The position numbers were made by a program, and so were the translations under genes. Shown piece by piece: positions 47,401 through 56,288 of a stretch of 64,000 nt of DNA (positions within the stretch are counted from its first letter, which is position 1; every line of letters starts with the position of its first letter). The stretch spans positions 1 through 64,000 of the forward strand of contig JAJEIQ010000012.1 of assembly GCA_022827905.1 (NCBI GenBank), given 5' to 3'. Under the pieces are notes generated by a model. That model had not been told where the DNA came from and made no database searches. It saw only the letters and a list, made by a program, of their open reading frames with translations. The stretch is from Pseudomonadales bacterium. Its GTDB lineage: Bacteria; Pseudomonadota; Gammaproteobacteria; Pseudomonadales; Azotimanducaceae.

Positions 47401-47449
47401 CGACAACGTCGCCGCCAAGGGCGGCAACGCCGACCTGATGAACTTGTAG
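44405..47449 (+). CDS. putA: Bifunctional proline dehydrogenase / delta-1-pyrroline-5-carboxylate dehydrogenase
   Basis: The enzyme oxidises proline to glutamate. The PRODH half has SVKLSALHPRFEQ, LVKGAYWDAEIKRAQ and LVRRLLENGANSSFVNRF. The P5CDH half has CISPWNFPLAIF, the catalytic glutamate in AETGGQNAM and the catalytic cysteine in AFHSAGQRCSALRI. With about 1015 residues it is the short form without the DNA-binding domain. The GTG at 44405 is the only standard start, but the frame is open upstream to 44315 and reads IRSASLLDERRSVQNLV, which looks like a genuine N-terminus. A non-standard start codon such as CTG 44330 is possible. Confidence 0.93.
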   Translation: MREAKGGLNGAARREALDQARALVERCRAAGHRAGTLDAFLLEFGLSNDEGVTLLCLAEALLRIPDQRTADALIAEKVRSGDWSAHIGHSRSLFVNVSVWGLMLTGRLVTPPPDVEANPQAWLHHLASRLGEPVVRAAVAQAMRILGGQYVLGRTLDEALRRGRSLTDRPVSGFSYDMLGEAARTDADAERYFEAYADAIDTLGQAEPSAPPEAAEGVSVKLSALHPRFEQRQRGRVLDELAPKLKALALQAKRHGLQFTLDAEEASRLELNLDLFEGLAQDSELADWPGLGFVLQAYQKRAPLVADWLVALAARTGHRFAVRLVKGAYWDAEIKRAQELGLPDYPVFTRKAHTDLCYEVCAARLLAAPEAVFPQFATHNAHTLSTVLQLAGQAAGFEFQRLHGMGQLLYAELREAVRLRVYAPVGSHRDLLPYLVRRLLENGANSSFVNRFLDREAPVHELVGDPLQSTVAEGGARHPKIPAPPNLYRHAGEERTNAKGCDLDDPAELEALTSAMDEASQRPHHAGPIVGGALRHADGVPVFSPTDRRRHLGTVAQSTDSDIDTALERAAAAQPAWDEQRGAERAAVLERAADRLESHCAELMGLIVAEAGRTVADALAEVREAVDFCRYYGMQAKRGFDRPKGLPGPTGETNQLSLHGRGTFLCISPWNFPLAIFVGQTAAALAAGNSVVAKPAEQTGLVAAAATRLLHAAGVPEDALHLLPGDGQVGDALVGDLRVAGVAFTGSTATARTINRRLAERPGPITPLIAETGGQNAMLVDSTALPEQVVDDVIASAFHSAGQRCSALRILCLQEEIADDVLRMLAGAMQALVIGDPSDPATDVGPVIDSRALEALETHVATLNRRARRVAACELPAKCRHGTFFAPCAYEIDAVEQLEAEVFGPVLHVVRYPRRNLDALIEAINRTGYGLTLGVHSRMDGFADEAFVKALAGNVYVNRNMVGAVVGVNPFGGRGLSGTGPKAGGPHYLPRFAVERTRTDNVAAKGGNADLMNL

Positions 47450-47520
47450 TCAAATCCCCCACTGGACTAGTCCGCCCGTTTCGGGGCAAAGTGCGCCCTC
47501 GACCACCGATCCCGCACACC

Positions 47521-48876
47521 ATGAGAACACGGATTTGCGCACTGCTGGCCGTCATGCAGGCTGGCTTGGCCGTCGCCGCGGCGCCTTACGAGTCCACCTA
47601 CGTCCCGCAGCCGACGGAGGCCACGTTGATACTGGGCGTGGCGGTGTTTACGGGCGACGGCGGCGCGCTCGACCGGGCGGACGTGCTGCTGAAGGACGGG
47701 CGCATCGCGGCCATCGCCGAATACGGCACCCCGGCGGCGGACCTTCAGACCACGCGGGTGATTGACGGCAGCGGCAAGTGGCTCACCCCGGGCGTCATCG
47801 ACGTCCACTCCCATCTCGGCGTCTATCCGTCGCCCGGCGTGGCATCGACCAGCGACGGCAACGAAATGACCGCCGCCAACACCGCCGAGGTCTGGGCGGA
47901 ACACTCCGTCTGGACGCAGGATCCGCAATTCGGCTTGGCGTTGGCCGGGGGCGTGACCACCCTGCACATCCTGCCCGGCAGCGCCAACCTGTTCGGCGGA
48001 CGGGGCGTCACGCTCAAGAACGTCCCCGCCCGCACGATGCAGGACATGAAGTTCCCAGGCGCGCCGCACAGCCTGAAGATGGCCTGCGGCGAGAATCCGA
48101 AGCGGGTTTACGGCGAACGCATGCAGGCGCCCATGACGCGCATGGGCAACGTGGCCGGCTACCGCGCCGCCTGGGCGGAGGCGGCCGCCTATCGGGACCA
48201 GCGCCAGCAGTTCGAGTCCGGTGAGGCGGAGGCGCCTCCAGAGCGCAATCTGACGCTGGACACCCTAGCCGCAGTGCTCGACGGGGAGATCCTGGTGCAC
48301 AACCACTGCTACCGGGCCGACGAGATGGCGGTGATGATGGACGTCGCCCAAGAATTCGGCTACGCCATCACCGCCTTCCATCACGCCGTGGAGTCCTACA
48401 AGATCGCCGACCTGCTGGCCGAGGCGAACATCTGCTCGGCCGTGTGGGCGGACTGGTGGGGCTTCAAGCTGGAGGCCTTCGACGGGGTCTCCCAGAACGC
48501 CGCCTTAATCCACGCGGCCGGGGCCTGCGCCATCATCCACTCGGACTCGGCCGAGGGCATTCAGCGGCTCAACCAGGAAACCGCCAAGGCCGTGGCCGCC
48601 GGACGACGCATGGGCATGGCCATCAGTGATGCCGAAGCCATGGCCTGGATCACCGGCAACGCCGCCAAGGCCTTGGGGCTGGATGACGAGACCGGCACCT
48701 TAAGCGTCGGCAAGGCGGCCGACGCCGTGCTCTGGGACCGCCATCCGTTCAGCGTTTACGCCCGCGCCGAAAAGGTCTGGATCGACGGCCACCTGTACTA
48801 CGACCGCGCCGACCCAGCGCGCCAGCCGGTCAGCGACTTCGATCTGGGTCAAACGGTGGCCGGGGGAGAACGATGA
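47521..48876 (+). CDS. Exported amidohydrolase family protein
   Basis: The 451-residue protein has a signal peptide (MRTRICALLAVMQAGLAVAA). It shows the amidohydrolase barrel pattern: PGVIDVHSHLGV (HxH metal site), ALAGGVTTLHILPGSANL, VHNHCYRADEMA and HSDSAEGIQR, with a C-terminal LSVGKAADAVLWD. It resembles imidazolonepropionase- and prolidase-like amidohydrolases found as tandem pairs in environmental bacteria. The substrate is unknown but may be a peptide or cyclic amide in the periplasm. The downstream amidohydrolase overlaps it by four bases, so the two probably act together. Confidence 0.88.
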   Translation: MRTRICALLAVMQAGLAVAAAPYESTYVPQPTEATLILGVAVFTGDGGALDRADVLLKDGRIAAIAEYGTPAADLQTTRVIDGSGKWLTPGVIDVHSHLGVYPSPGVASTSDGNEMTAANTAEVWAEHSVWTQDPQFGLALAGGVTTLHILPGSANLFGGRGVTLKNVPARTMQDMKFPGAPHSLKMACGENPKRVYGERMQAPMTRMGNVAGYRAAWAEAAAYRDQRQQFESGEAEAPPERNLTLDTLAAVLDGEILVHNHCYRADEMAVMMDVAQEFGYAITAFHHAVESYKIADLLAEANICSAVWADWWGFKLEAFDGVSQNAALIHAAGACAIIHSDSAEGIQRLNQETAKAVAAGRRMGMAISDAEAMAWITGNAAKALGLDDETGTLSVGKAADAVLWDRHPFSVYARAEKVWIDGHLYYDRADPARQPVSDFDLGQTVAGGER

Positions 48877-50141
48877 AAGCCGGTTGCCGATTTATCGCCA
48901 TGGGTTCCATGAGCGCTGCCGCCTGGCTGCTTTGGCTGCTGGCCACGCCGGGCTGGGCGGAACTGGCCATCGTCGGCGCCCGGGTGTACACCGTGGCGGC
49001 GCCCGAACCCCTTGAGAACGCCACCGTGCTGGTCGCCAACGGGCGCATTGAGCAGGTGGGCGTGGAACTGCCGGTGCCTTTTGAGTATCGGCGCATCGAC
49101 GCCGCCGGCAAGATCGTCACGCCCGCCCTCATCGAGTCCTACAGCCACTTCGGGCTGATCGAGATCGAGGGGGAGGCGACCACCAACGACGCCTCCTTGC
49201 TGGAATACCCCCTAGGACCCGGATTCGACGTAAGCTTAGCGCTGAATCCGGCCTCCACGCTCATCGCCGTCAACCGCATGGACGGCGTCAGCCGGGCCAT
49301 CACCGCGCCGCGGCCGGGGGTGGACGCGCTGGCCGGACTGGCCGCCTCCGTGAGTCTCGGCACTGGCCGTTTTCTCCTGGAGCCGAAAACGGCGCTGTTC
49401 GGCCACATCGGCGCGGCCAGCGCGGAACTGGCCGGCGGCAGCCGCGCCGCGGTGATGCAGCGCCTGGGCCGTGCATTGGATGAAGCCGCCCGGTTCAGTC
49501 CAAGCCGCTACCGGCCGGGGCCGGGCGACTACAGTCGCCACGATATGGCCGCACTCAAGACATATCTCCGCTCCGGCAAGCCGCTGGTGTTGGCGGTGGA
49601 CCGGGCGGCGGAGATTCGACGGGCGATCAGCCTCGCCGGGGCTCACGACCTGCGGCTTATCGTGTTGGGCGGCGCCGAAGCTTGGCGGGTGCGTGACGCA
49701 CTGGCCGCCGTCGGCGCCGCGGTCATCGTGCGCACCCACGACAACCTGCCGCGCAGCTTCGAGACCTTGGGGGCTCGCCTCGACAATGCCGCCCTGCTGC
49801 ACGAGGCTGGGGTGGACGTGGTCTTCACCGCCGCCGAAACCCACAACGCGCGCAACCTGCGGCAACTGGCGGGCAACGCCGTCGCCTACGGGCTGCCGTG
49901 GAGCGCCGCCCTGGACGGCCTGACCCGGCGGGCAGCGCAAGTCTGGGGCATGGATGACGTGGGCACCCTAACCCCAGGCTCGGCAGCCGACCTCGTGGTC
50001 TGGACCGGCGACCCCTTGGAACTGACCACTTGGGCGGAGCAGGTCATCATCGACGGCCAAGCAATGCCCATGCAGTCCCGCCAGACGCAGCTCTTCGAAC
50101 GCTACAAAGACCTCTCCAAGCCCTACGGCTATCCGCGCTAG
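48873..50141 (+). CDS. Second exported amidohydrolase-like protein lacking the HxH metal site
   Basis: ATG 48873 overlaps the stop of the preceding gene (ATGA). The 422-residue protein has a signal peptide (SAAAWLLWLLATPGWAE) and the amidohydrolase frame with a matching C-terminus (GTLTPGSAADLVVWTGDP). Where its partner has HSH, this one reads ESYSHFGL, so the first of the two metal histidines is missing. It may be a non-catalytic partner forming a hetero-oligomer with the upstream protein (inference). THDNLPRSFETLG and FTAAETHNARNLRQL are conserved-looking later motifs. Confidence 0.85.
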   Translation: MKAGCRFIAMGSMSAAAWLLWLLATPGWAELAIVGARVYTVAAPEPLENATVLVANGRIEQVGVELPVPFEYRRIDAAGKIVTPALIESYSHFGLIEIEGEATTNDASLLEYPLGPGFDVSLALNPASTLIAVNRMDGVSRAITAPRPGVDALAGLAASVSLGTGRFLLEPKTALFGHIGAASAELAGGSRAAVMQRLGRALDEAARFSPSRYRPGPGDYSRHDMAALKTYLRSGKPLVLAVDRAAEIRRAISLAGAHDLRLIVLGGAEAWRVRDALAAVGAAVIVRTHDNLPRSFETLGARLDNAALLHEAGVDVVFTAAETHNARNLRQLAGNAVAYGLPWSAALDGLTRRAAQVWGMDDVGTLTPGSAADLVVWTGDPLELTTWAEQVIIDGQAMPMQSRQTQLFERYKDLSKPYGYPR

Positions 50142-50145
50142 ACGC

Positions 50146-50189
50146 CGAGTTGCGCAGCAACTCGAACGCTTGGCCTTCTAGGCCAAGCG
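50146..50189. terminator. Paired hairpins between convergent genes
   Basis: CGAGTTGC/GCAACTCG (50146-50164, 8 bp) and CGCTTGGCC/GGCCAAGCG (50167-50189, 9 bp) lie back to back between the amidohydrolase stop and the MFS stop, the second overlapping the MFS end. They are likely to reduce read-through in both directions, although U-tracts are absent. Confidence 0.5.
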
Positions 50190-51386
50190 CGGCTTAAGCA
50201 GGCTGATGGCGGCGGCGCTGGGCACCAGCAGGGCGCTTAGGGCCAGCCAAGCCAGGTCGTAGCTGCCGGTGGTGTCGCGCAGGTAGCCGGCAATCCAGGG
50301 GCCCACCGCGGCCAGGGTGGTGAACGGGCCAATCATGCCCATCACTTGGCCGAAGGTGCGGATATCGAAGTTCTGGCTTACCAGGGCGCCGAGCAGGGGC
50401 AGGAATCCGCCGGCGACGAAGCCGAGCAGGCCGCAGACCAGGACCAAGGCGAAGTAGCTCAAATCCAGCAGCATCAGGCCCAGGGCGACGCCGAGGCCGA
50501 CGACGGTGAGCAGAAACAGCGCCCGTATGTCCCAGCGGTCGGCCATGGCGCCGAAAAAGATCTTGGCGGCAATCATCACCAAGGCCATCACCGACACTAG
50601 GTAGGCCGCGGACTGGGCGTCGATGCCCAGGTCGCTGGCGTAAGGGCCGAGATTCTGCTGCGCCCCGCCGAACGCCGTGGCCAAGGGAGTGAAGGCGAGC
50701 ACGGTCAGCCAGAAGACCCGCTGGCGTAGGATGTTCAAGGTGGCCGTGGACGGGACCGGCCCGCCATCCCGGTGGCCGTCGCCGCCAGTCCCTTCAACCG
50801 CCCCAAGCCCCGCGCTGGGCGCGTTGCGAACCAGCAGCCAGACCGGTGGGACGATGAGGAGCACGACGATCAGCGCCAGCCAGTCATTGGCCGCCCGCCA
50901 GCCGATCTCCGCGTGCAGCCCGGTGACCAGCGGCGGCACCAGGAAGCCGCCGATCGAGGTGCCGATGGTGACCACGCCCAAGGCGGTGCCGCGCCGGCGG
51001 GCGAACCACCTCGCCGCCAAGGTCTGCCCGGCCAGCGGGCCGGCCAGCAGCAGCCCGGCCACGATGAGCGTGCCGTACACCAGGTTCAGATGCCACAGCG
51101 CCCCGGCGCGCCCAGCCAGCAGCAAGCCGGCGGCGAGGCACAGGGCCCCGGCGATGATCAAGCCGCGCAGCGACAGCCGGTCCACCGCCCGTCCGGCCAG
51201 CGGCGAGAGCAGCCCCATGGCCACCTGCAAGGTGATGAACACCGTCATCACTTCGCTGCGCCCGACAGTGAATTCCGCCGACCAAGGCGCCACCCAAAAG
51301 GTGAACGAATAGATGCCGACGCCGAAGGTCACGGCCTGAAACAGCATTGCGACGGCCAGAACGTTCCAACCGTGGTACCAAGGCAT
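50178..51386 (-). CDS. MFS transporter
   Basis: From ATG 51386, with GGGAGAGC upstream, the protein has 402 residues and about 12 transmembrane segments, starting MPWYHGWNVLAVAMLFQAVT. The loop between helices 2 and 3 has GRAVDRLSLRGLIIAG, the basic-Asp motif A of the major facilitator superfamily. The central cytoplasmic loop is Gly/Pro-rich (VEGTGGDGHRDGGPVPS). It resembles monocarboxylate/oxalate-formate antiporter-like transporters by its first helix, but the substrate is unknown. Its longer upstream frame overlaps gyrA on the other strand and is not real. Confidence 0.92.
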   Translation of the reverse strand: MPWYHGWNVLAVAMLFQAVTFGVGIYSFTFWVAPWSAEFTVGRSEVMTVFITLQVAMGLLSPLAGRAVDRLSLRGLIIAGALCLAAGLLLAGRAGALWHLNLVYGTLIVAGLLLAGPLAGQTLAARWFARRRGTALGVVTIGTSIGGFLVPPLVTGLHAEIGWRAANDWLALIVVLLIVPPVWLLVRNAPSAGLGAVEGTGGDGHRDGGPVPSTATLNILRQRVFWLTVLAFTPLATAFGGAQQNLGPYASDLGIDAQSAAYLVSVMALVMIAAKIFFGAMADRWDIRALFLLTVVGLGVALGLMLLDLSYFALVLVCGLLGFVAGGFLPLLGALVSQNFDIRTFGQVMGMIGPFTTLAAVGPWIAGYLRDTTGSYDLAWLALSALLVPSAAAISLLKPRLA

Positions 51387-51497
51387 GGGGCTCTCCCGGC
51401 TTGAAGTCCGAACGGGCGATGCGCGAATCGCCCATGGAGCACTAGATGATAGCCCGAAAAGACCATCCGGCTTCGCCTTCCCGGCGTCAGTCCGTGC

Positions 51498-51503
51498 TAA
51501 AAT
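51498..51503 (+). promoter_or_regulatory. Extended -10 promoter box of gyrA
   Basis: TGCTAAAAT gives an extended -10 (TG, one base, then TAAAAT) 28 bases before the gyrA start, placing transcription start near 51510. No strong -35 is needed for an extended -10 type. Confidence 0.5.
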
Positions 51504-51530
51504 TTGCACCCTTTGGGGAACCGCATCTCC

Positions 51531-54107
51531 ATGTCTGAAATGACCCCTGCCCAGGGGCGCGAAATACTCCCGGTCAACATCGAGGACGAGCTGCGCCAGT
51601 CCTATCTGGACTACGCGATGAGCGTGATCGTCGGCCGCGCCCTGCCCGACGTGCGCGATGGCTTGAAGCCGGTCCATCGCCGGGTGCTGTTCACCATGAA
51701 CGAGCTGAACAACACTCACAGCCGTCCCTACATGAAGTCGGCGCGGGTGGTGGGCGACGTCATGGGCAAGTACCACCCCCACGGCGATGTCGCCATCTAC
51801 GACACCGTCGTGCGCATGGCCCAGGCCTTCGCCATGCGCTACCTGTTGGTCGATGGCCAAGGCAACTTCGGCTCCGTGGACGGCGACCCGCCAGCGGCCA
51901 TGCGCTACACCGAGGTGCGCATGGCGCGGCTGGCGTCGGATCTGCTGGCGGACCTCGACAAGGAGACCGTTCCCTTCACGCCCAACTACGACGACACCCT
52001 CACCATGCCCGAGGTGCTGCCGACCCGGGTGCCCAACCTGCTCATCAACGGCAGTTCCGGCATCGCCGTCGGCATGGCCACCAACATACCTCCGCACAGC
52101 CTGAACGAAGTGGTGGCCGGCGTCTTGGCCTTGATGGAAGATCCGCACATCAGCATCGATGGCCTGATGGAGCACATTCGAGGCCCGGACTTCCCCACCG
52201 CCGGCATCATCAATGGCCGCGCCGGCATCGTCCAAGCCTACCGAACCGGGCGCGGCCGCATTTACGTGCGCGCCCGGGCCGAAGTGCAGCACGACGGCAA
52301 GGGCGGGCGCGATGTCATCGTCATCACCGAGATCCCCTACCAACTCAACAAGTCGCGCCTGATCGAGAAGATCGCCGAACTGGTCAAGGACAAGCGCATC
52401 GAAGGCATCACCGAGCTGCGCGACGAATCCGACAAGGACGGCCTGCGCATCGTCATCGAACTGCGCCGCGGCGAGTCCGGCGAAGTGGTCCTGAACAACC
52501 TCTACGCCCAGACCCAACTGCAATCGGTTTACGGCATCAACTGCGTGGCCTTGGTCGATGGCCAGCCGCGGCTGCTCAACTTGAAGCAGATGCTGGAGGC
52601 CTTCCTGCAGCACCGCAAGGAAGTGGTCACCCGGCGCACCCTGTTCCTGCTGCGGCGGGCGCGGCGGCGCGGCCACCTGCTTGAAGGCCAGGCGGTGGCC
52701 CTGGCCAACATCGAGGCGGTCATCGACCTGATCCGCCGCTCGCCATCGGCCGTGGAGGCGCGCGCCGCCCTCATGGGCCGCGGCTGGGTTTCGGAGAACG
52801 TCGAAGCGTTGCTCGCCCGGGCCGGGGCCGACGCCTGCCGTCCGGACGACCTGGGCGATGAGTTCGGCCTGCGCGACGGCGCCTACCACCTGTCCGCAGA
52901 TCAGGCCCAGGCGATTCTCGATCTGCGCCTGCATCGGCTAACGGCCCTGGAGCAAGACAAGCTGATGGAGGACTACCAGGGCATCCTCGATGAGATCGGC
53001 GAACTCGAGGCCATTCTCGGCAGCGATGAGCGCTTGGCGGAGGTCATTCGCGAGGAGCTCAAAGAGGTGCTCGACACCTACGGCGACGAGCGCCGCACCG
53101 AGATCGTCGCCAGCCACGAGGACCTGTCGGATGAGGACCTGATCGCGGTCGAGGACCTGGTGGTGACCATCTCCCACAAGGGCTACGCCAAGACCCAGCC
53201 GCTCGACGTCTACCAAGCCCAGCGGCGGGGCGGGCGCGGCAAGGTGGCCGCCTCGGTGCGCGACGAGGACTTCGTCGAGCATCTGCTGATCGCCAACAGC
53301 CACGACACCCTGCTGTGCTTCTCCAATCTGGGCAAGGTCTATTGGCTGCGCGTGTTCCGCATCCCCCAAGGCAGCCGCAACGCCAAGGGGCAGCCACTCA
53401 TCAACTTAGTGCCCTTGGACAAAGGGCGGGACGAGCGCCTGACCTCGTTCCTGCCGGTGAGCCAATTCGACGATGACCACTTTGTGTTCATGGCCACCGC
53501 CGACGGCACCGTCAAGAAGACCGAACTCTCGCAGTTCTCCAAGCCCCGCACCAGCGGCCTGATCGCCTTGGGGCTGGCCGAGGGCGACACCTTGGTGGGC
53601 GCCGCCATCACCGACGGCCAGTGCGACGTGCTGCTGAGCGCCAGTTCCGGCAAGGCGGCGCGCTTTGCGGAATCGGACGTTCGCGCCATGGGACGCACAG
53701 CCCGGGGCGTGCGCGGCATTCGCCTGAAGGGTGGCCAGCGGGTGATCTCGCTGGTGATTCCCGCCGCGGACGGCTACCTGCTCACGGCCAGCGCCAACGG
53801 CTACGGCAAGCGCACCCGGATCAGCGAGTTTCCGGTCAAGGGACGCGGCGCCATGGGCGTGATCGCCATGAAGGCCAGCGAGCGTAACGGCGACTTGGTC
53901 GCCGCCGTGCAGGTGTTCGAAGGCGATGAGCTCATGCTCATCAGCGACCAAGGCACCTTGGTGCGCACCGGCACCGATGACATCTCGATCATCAGCCGCA
54001 ACGCCCAGGGCGTGCGGCTGATCAACGTGCGCGGCGAGGAGCGGCTCAACAGCGTCGCCCGCATCGCCGAAGCCAGCTTGAACGGGGACGGCCCGGAAGA
54101 TGAATGA
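51531..54107 (+). CDS. gyrA: DNA gyrase subunit A
   Basis: The 858-residue topoisomerase II subunit breaks and rejoins DNA with Tyr126 in AMRYTEVRM. The N-terminal [20 protein letters not shown] and KYHPHGD are diagnostic, and the C-terminal beta-pinwheel has the GyrA box QRRGGRGK. At the quinolone-contact position equal to E. coli Ser83 the residue is Val87 ([10 protein letters not shown]); the Asp equal to E. coli Asp87 is kept (Asp91). ATG 51531 has GGGGAA about 12 bases upstream. Its end overlaps serC by 8 bases, giving a tight link to amino-acid biosynthesis genes. Confidence 0.97.
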   Translation: MSEMTPAQGREILPVNIEDELRQSYLDYAMSVIVGRALPDVRDGLKPVHRRVLFTMNELNNTHSRPYMKSARVVGDVMGKYHPHGDVAIYDTVVRMAQAFAMRYLLVDGQGNFGSVDGDPPAAMRYTEVRMARLASDLLADLDKETVPFTPNYDDTLTMPEVLPTRVPNLLINGSSGIAVGMATNIPPHSLNEVVAGVLALMEDPHISIDGLMEHIRGPDFPTAGIINGRAGIVQAYRTGRGRIYVRARAEVQHDGKGGRDVIVITEIPYQLNKSRLIEKIAELVKDKRIEGITELRDESDKDGLRIVIELRRGESGEVVLNNLYAQTQLQSVYGINCVALVDGQPRLLNLKQMLEAFLQHRKEVVTRRTLFLLRRARRRGHLLEGQAVALANIEAVIDLIRRSPSAVEARAALMGRGWVSENVEALLARAGADACRPDDLGDEFGLRDGAYHLSADQAQAILDLRLHRLTALEQDKLMEDYQGILDEIGELEAILGSDERLAEVIREELKEVLDTYGDERRTEIVASHEDLSDEDLIAVEDLVVTISHKGYAKTQPLDVYQAQRRGGRGKVAASVRDEDFVEHLLIANSHDTLLCFSNLGKVYWLRVFRIPQGSRNAKGQPLINLVPLDKGRDERLTSFLPVSQFDDDHFVFMATADGTVKKTELSQFSKPRTSGLIALGLAEGDTLVGAAITDGQCDVLLSASSGKAARFAESDVRAMGRTARGVRGIRLKGGQRVISLVIPAADGYLLTASANGYGKRTRISEFPVKGRGAMGVIAMKASERNGDLVAAVQVFEGDELMLISDQGTLVRTGTDDISIISRNAQGVRLINVRGEERLNSVARIAEASLNGDGPEDE

Positions 54108-55182
54108 GCGAACGTTCAACTTCTCGGCGGGACCGGCGGCATTGCCCGAGGCCGTGCTCAATCAAGTGCGTGATGAACTGCTCAACTACCGCGGCAGCGG
54201 CATGTCGGTAATGGAGATGAGCCACCGAAGCCCCGAGTTCATCGAGATCGCCGAAGCCGCCGAGGCGGACTTGCGCACCCTGCTCGGCGCGCCGGACGAC
54301 TACCGCCTGCTGTTCCTGCAGGGCGGAGCCACTACCCAGTTCGCCGCCGTGCCGCTGAATCTGCTCGACGGCAAGACGGGCGCGGACTACGTCGAGACCG
54401 GCTCCTGGTCCAAGAAGGCCATCCAGGAGGCCCGCCGCCACTGCAACGTGAACGTGGCCGCCACGTCCGCTGCCGAGGGGTTCAACCAGATCCCGCCACT
54501 CGATGCCTGGCAGCTCGACAGCGCCGCCGCCTACCTGCACATCTGCGGCAACGAGACCATCGGCGGGGTGCAGTTCCACAGCTATCCGGACTGCGGCGTT
54601 CCGCTGGTCGCCGACCTCTCCTCCGAACTGCTCTCGCGGCCCATCGACGTGACCCGATTCGGGCTGATCTACGCCGGCGCCCAGAAGAACATCGGCCCGG
54701 CGGGCCTGACGCTGGTGGTCGTGCGCGACGACCTGCTCGGCCGGGCGGCGGCGCGCACGCCCGCCATGCTCGACTACGCCGTGCAGGCCAAGGCCGGCTC
54801 CATGTCCAACACCCCGCCCACCTTTGCCTGGTACGTGGCGGGGCTGGTCTTCAAGTGGCTGCTCAGCCAAGGCGGCCTTGCGGGCATGGCGGCGCGCAAT
54901 GCGGCCAAGTCGGGCCTCCTGTACGACGCCCTGAACCGCAGCAACTTCTATCACTCGCCGGTTGCCGCAGCGGACCGGTCACTGATGAACGTGCCCTTCA
55001 CCCTCGCCGACCCCCGCCTCGATGCGGCCTTTCTCGAGGGGGCCAAGGCGCACGGCCTGACCAACCTCAAAGGCCACCGCAGCGTCGGCGGCATGCGCGC
55101 CAGCCTCTACAACGCCGTGCCGGAAGCGGCAGTGGCGGCCTTGGTGGACTACATGAACGATTTCGAGCGGGCGTCCGCATGA
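54100..55182 (+). CDS. serC: Phosphoserine aminotransferase
   Basis: The 360-residue PLP enzyme transaminates 3-phosphohydroxypyruvate to phosphoserine in serine synthesis, and also acts in pyridoxal phosphate synthesis. It begins [15 protein letters not shown] and has the substrate loop [13 protein letters not shown]. The PLP lysine lies in [16 protein letters not shown]. The C-terminus [15 protein letters not shown] is family-typical. Its start lies within the last codons of gyrA (8-base overlap) and its stop overlaps the next start, so the genes are translationally coupled. Confidence 0.97.
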   Translation: MNERTFNFSAGPAALPEAVLNQVRDELLNYRGSGMSVMEMSHRSPEFIEIAEAAEADLRTLLGAPDDYRLLFLQGGATTQFAAVPLNLLDGKTGADYVETGSWSKKAIQEARRHCNVNVAATSAAEGFNQIPPLDAWQLDSAAAYLHICGNETIGGVQFHSYPDCGVPLVADLSSELLSRPIDVTRFGLIYAGAQKNIGPAGLTLVVVRDDLLGRAAARTPAMLDYAVQAKAGSMSNTPPTFAWYVAGLVFKWLLSQGGLAGMAARNAAKSGLLYDALNRSNFYHSPVAAADRSLMNVPFTLADPRLDAAFLEGAKAHGLTNLKGHRSVGGMRASLYNAVPEAAVAALVDYMNDFERASA

Positions 55183-56288
55183 GCGGGGACAACAAGGCGC
55201 TGGCGCCCTTGCGGGAACGCATCGACGCGATCGACGCCGAGCTGCAGAGGCTGCTCAACGAGCGCGCCAGCCTAGCCCTCGAAGTGGGACGCATCAAGCA
55301 GGCCGCCCCGGGCGGCGAGCCGCCGGTTTACTATCGTCCTGAGCGGGAGGCCCAGATCCTCAACGCCTTGAAGGCGCGCAACCAAGGCCCGCTCTCCGAC
55401 GACGACATCGCCCGCCTCTTTCGCGAGATCATTTCCTGCTGCCTGTCCCTGGAGCAGCCACTCAGCGTAGCCTACCTGGGTCCGGCGGGCACCTACACGG
55501 AGATGGCGGCGCTGGCCCAATTCGGCCACTTTGCCGGAACCCGTCCGCTGTCCGCCATCGATGAGGTGTTTCGCGAAGTGGAGAACGGCGGCGTCCATTT
55601 CGGTGTCGTGCCGGTGGAGAACTCCACTGAAGGCATGGTCAACCACACCCTGGACTGCTTCATGGAATTCCCCCGCCGGGTGCGCATCTGCGCCGAGGTG
55701 GAGCTGCCGATCCACCACGCCTTCATCGTCCACAAGGACAGCGCCGGCGACCCCGAGGCGCTGGCTGGGGTCGTCTCCCATGCCCAGTCCCTCGCCCAGT
55801 GCCGGGGTTGGCTCGACACCCACTACCCGGGCATCGAGCGCGTGGCGGTGGCCAGCAATGCCGAGGCGGCGCTGCGGGTCTCCCAGGATCCGGATTGGGG
55901 CGCCATCGCCGGGGAGATGGCGGCGGAGCGCTACGGCTTGAAGGTGGTGGCGAGGAACATCGAGGACCTGCCCGACAACAAGACCCGCTTCCTGGTGCTT
56001 GGCCGCCAGGACGTGGGGCCGAGCGGGCAGGACAAATCCTCCATCCTGGTATCGACCAAGAACGAACCGGGCGCCCTGTTTCGGGTGCTGGAGCCGTTTC
56101 ATCGGCACGAGATATCCCTGACCCGCATCGAAACCCGTCCCGCCCGCTCCGGGGACTGGTCCTACGTTTTCTTCATCGACTTTGACGGCCACGCTGATGA
56201 GCCCGTCGTGCGCCAAGCCCTTGATGACGTGTCCGAGGTGGCTCTGGAGGTCCGCATCCTCGGCTGCTACCCCCGATCGGTGATGTAG
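55179..56288 (+). CDS. pheA: Bifunctional chorismate mutase / prephenate dehydratase (P-protein)
   Basis: The 369-residue P-protein has an AroQ-type chorismate mutase (LRERIDAIDAELQRLLNER) for residues 1-90. The prephenate dehydratase follows with AYLGPAGTYTEMAAL, VPVENSTEGMVNHTLD and DNKTRFLVLG. The ACT domain has STKNEPGALFRVLEPF and the Phe-binding pattern LTRIETRP, so feedback inhibition by phenylalanine is expected. It makes phenylpyruvate from chorismate. ATG 55179 overlaps the serC stop (ATGA). Confidence 0.96.
   Translation: MSGDNKALAPLRERIDAIDAELQRLLNERASLALEVGRIKQAAPGGEPPVYYRPEREAQILNALKARNQGPLSDDDIARLFREIISCCLSLEQPLSVAYLGPAGTYTEMAALAQFGHFAGTRPLSAIDEVFREVENGGVHFGVVPVENSTEGMVNHTLDCFMEFPRRVRICAEVELPIHHAFIVHKDSAGDPEALAGVVSHAQSLAQCRGWLDTHYPGIERVAVASNAEAALRVSQDPDWGAIAGEMAAERYGLKVVARNIEDLPDNKTRFLVLGRQDVGPSGQDKSSILVSTKNEPGALFRVLEPFHRHEISLTRIETRPARSGDWSYVFFIDFDGHADEPVVRQALDDVSEVALEVRILGCYPRSVM

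Noticed and set aside
51387-52934. N-terminal extension of the MFS reading frame across gyrA
   Set aside because: The frame stays open by GC bias only. The MFS protein has a clear start and ribosome binding site at 51386.
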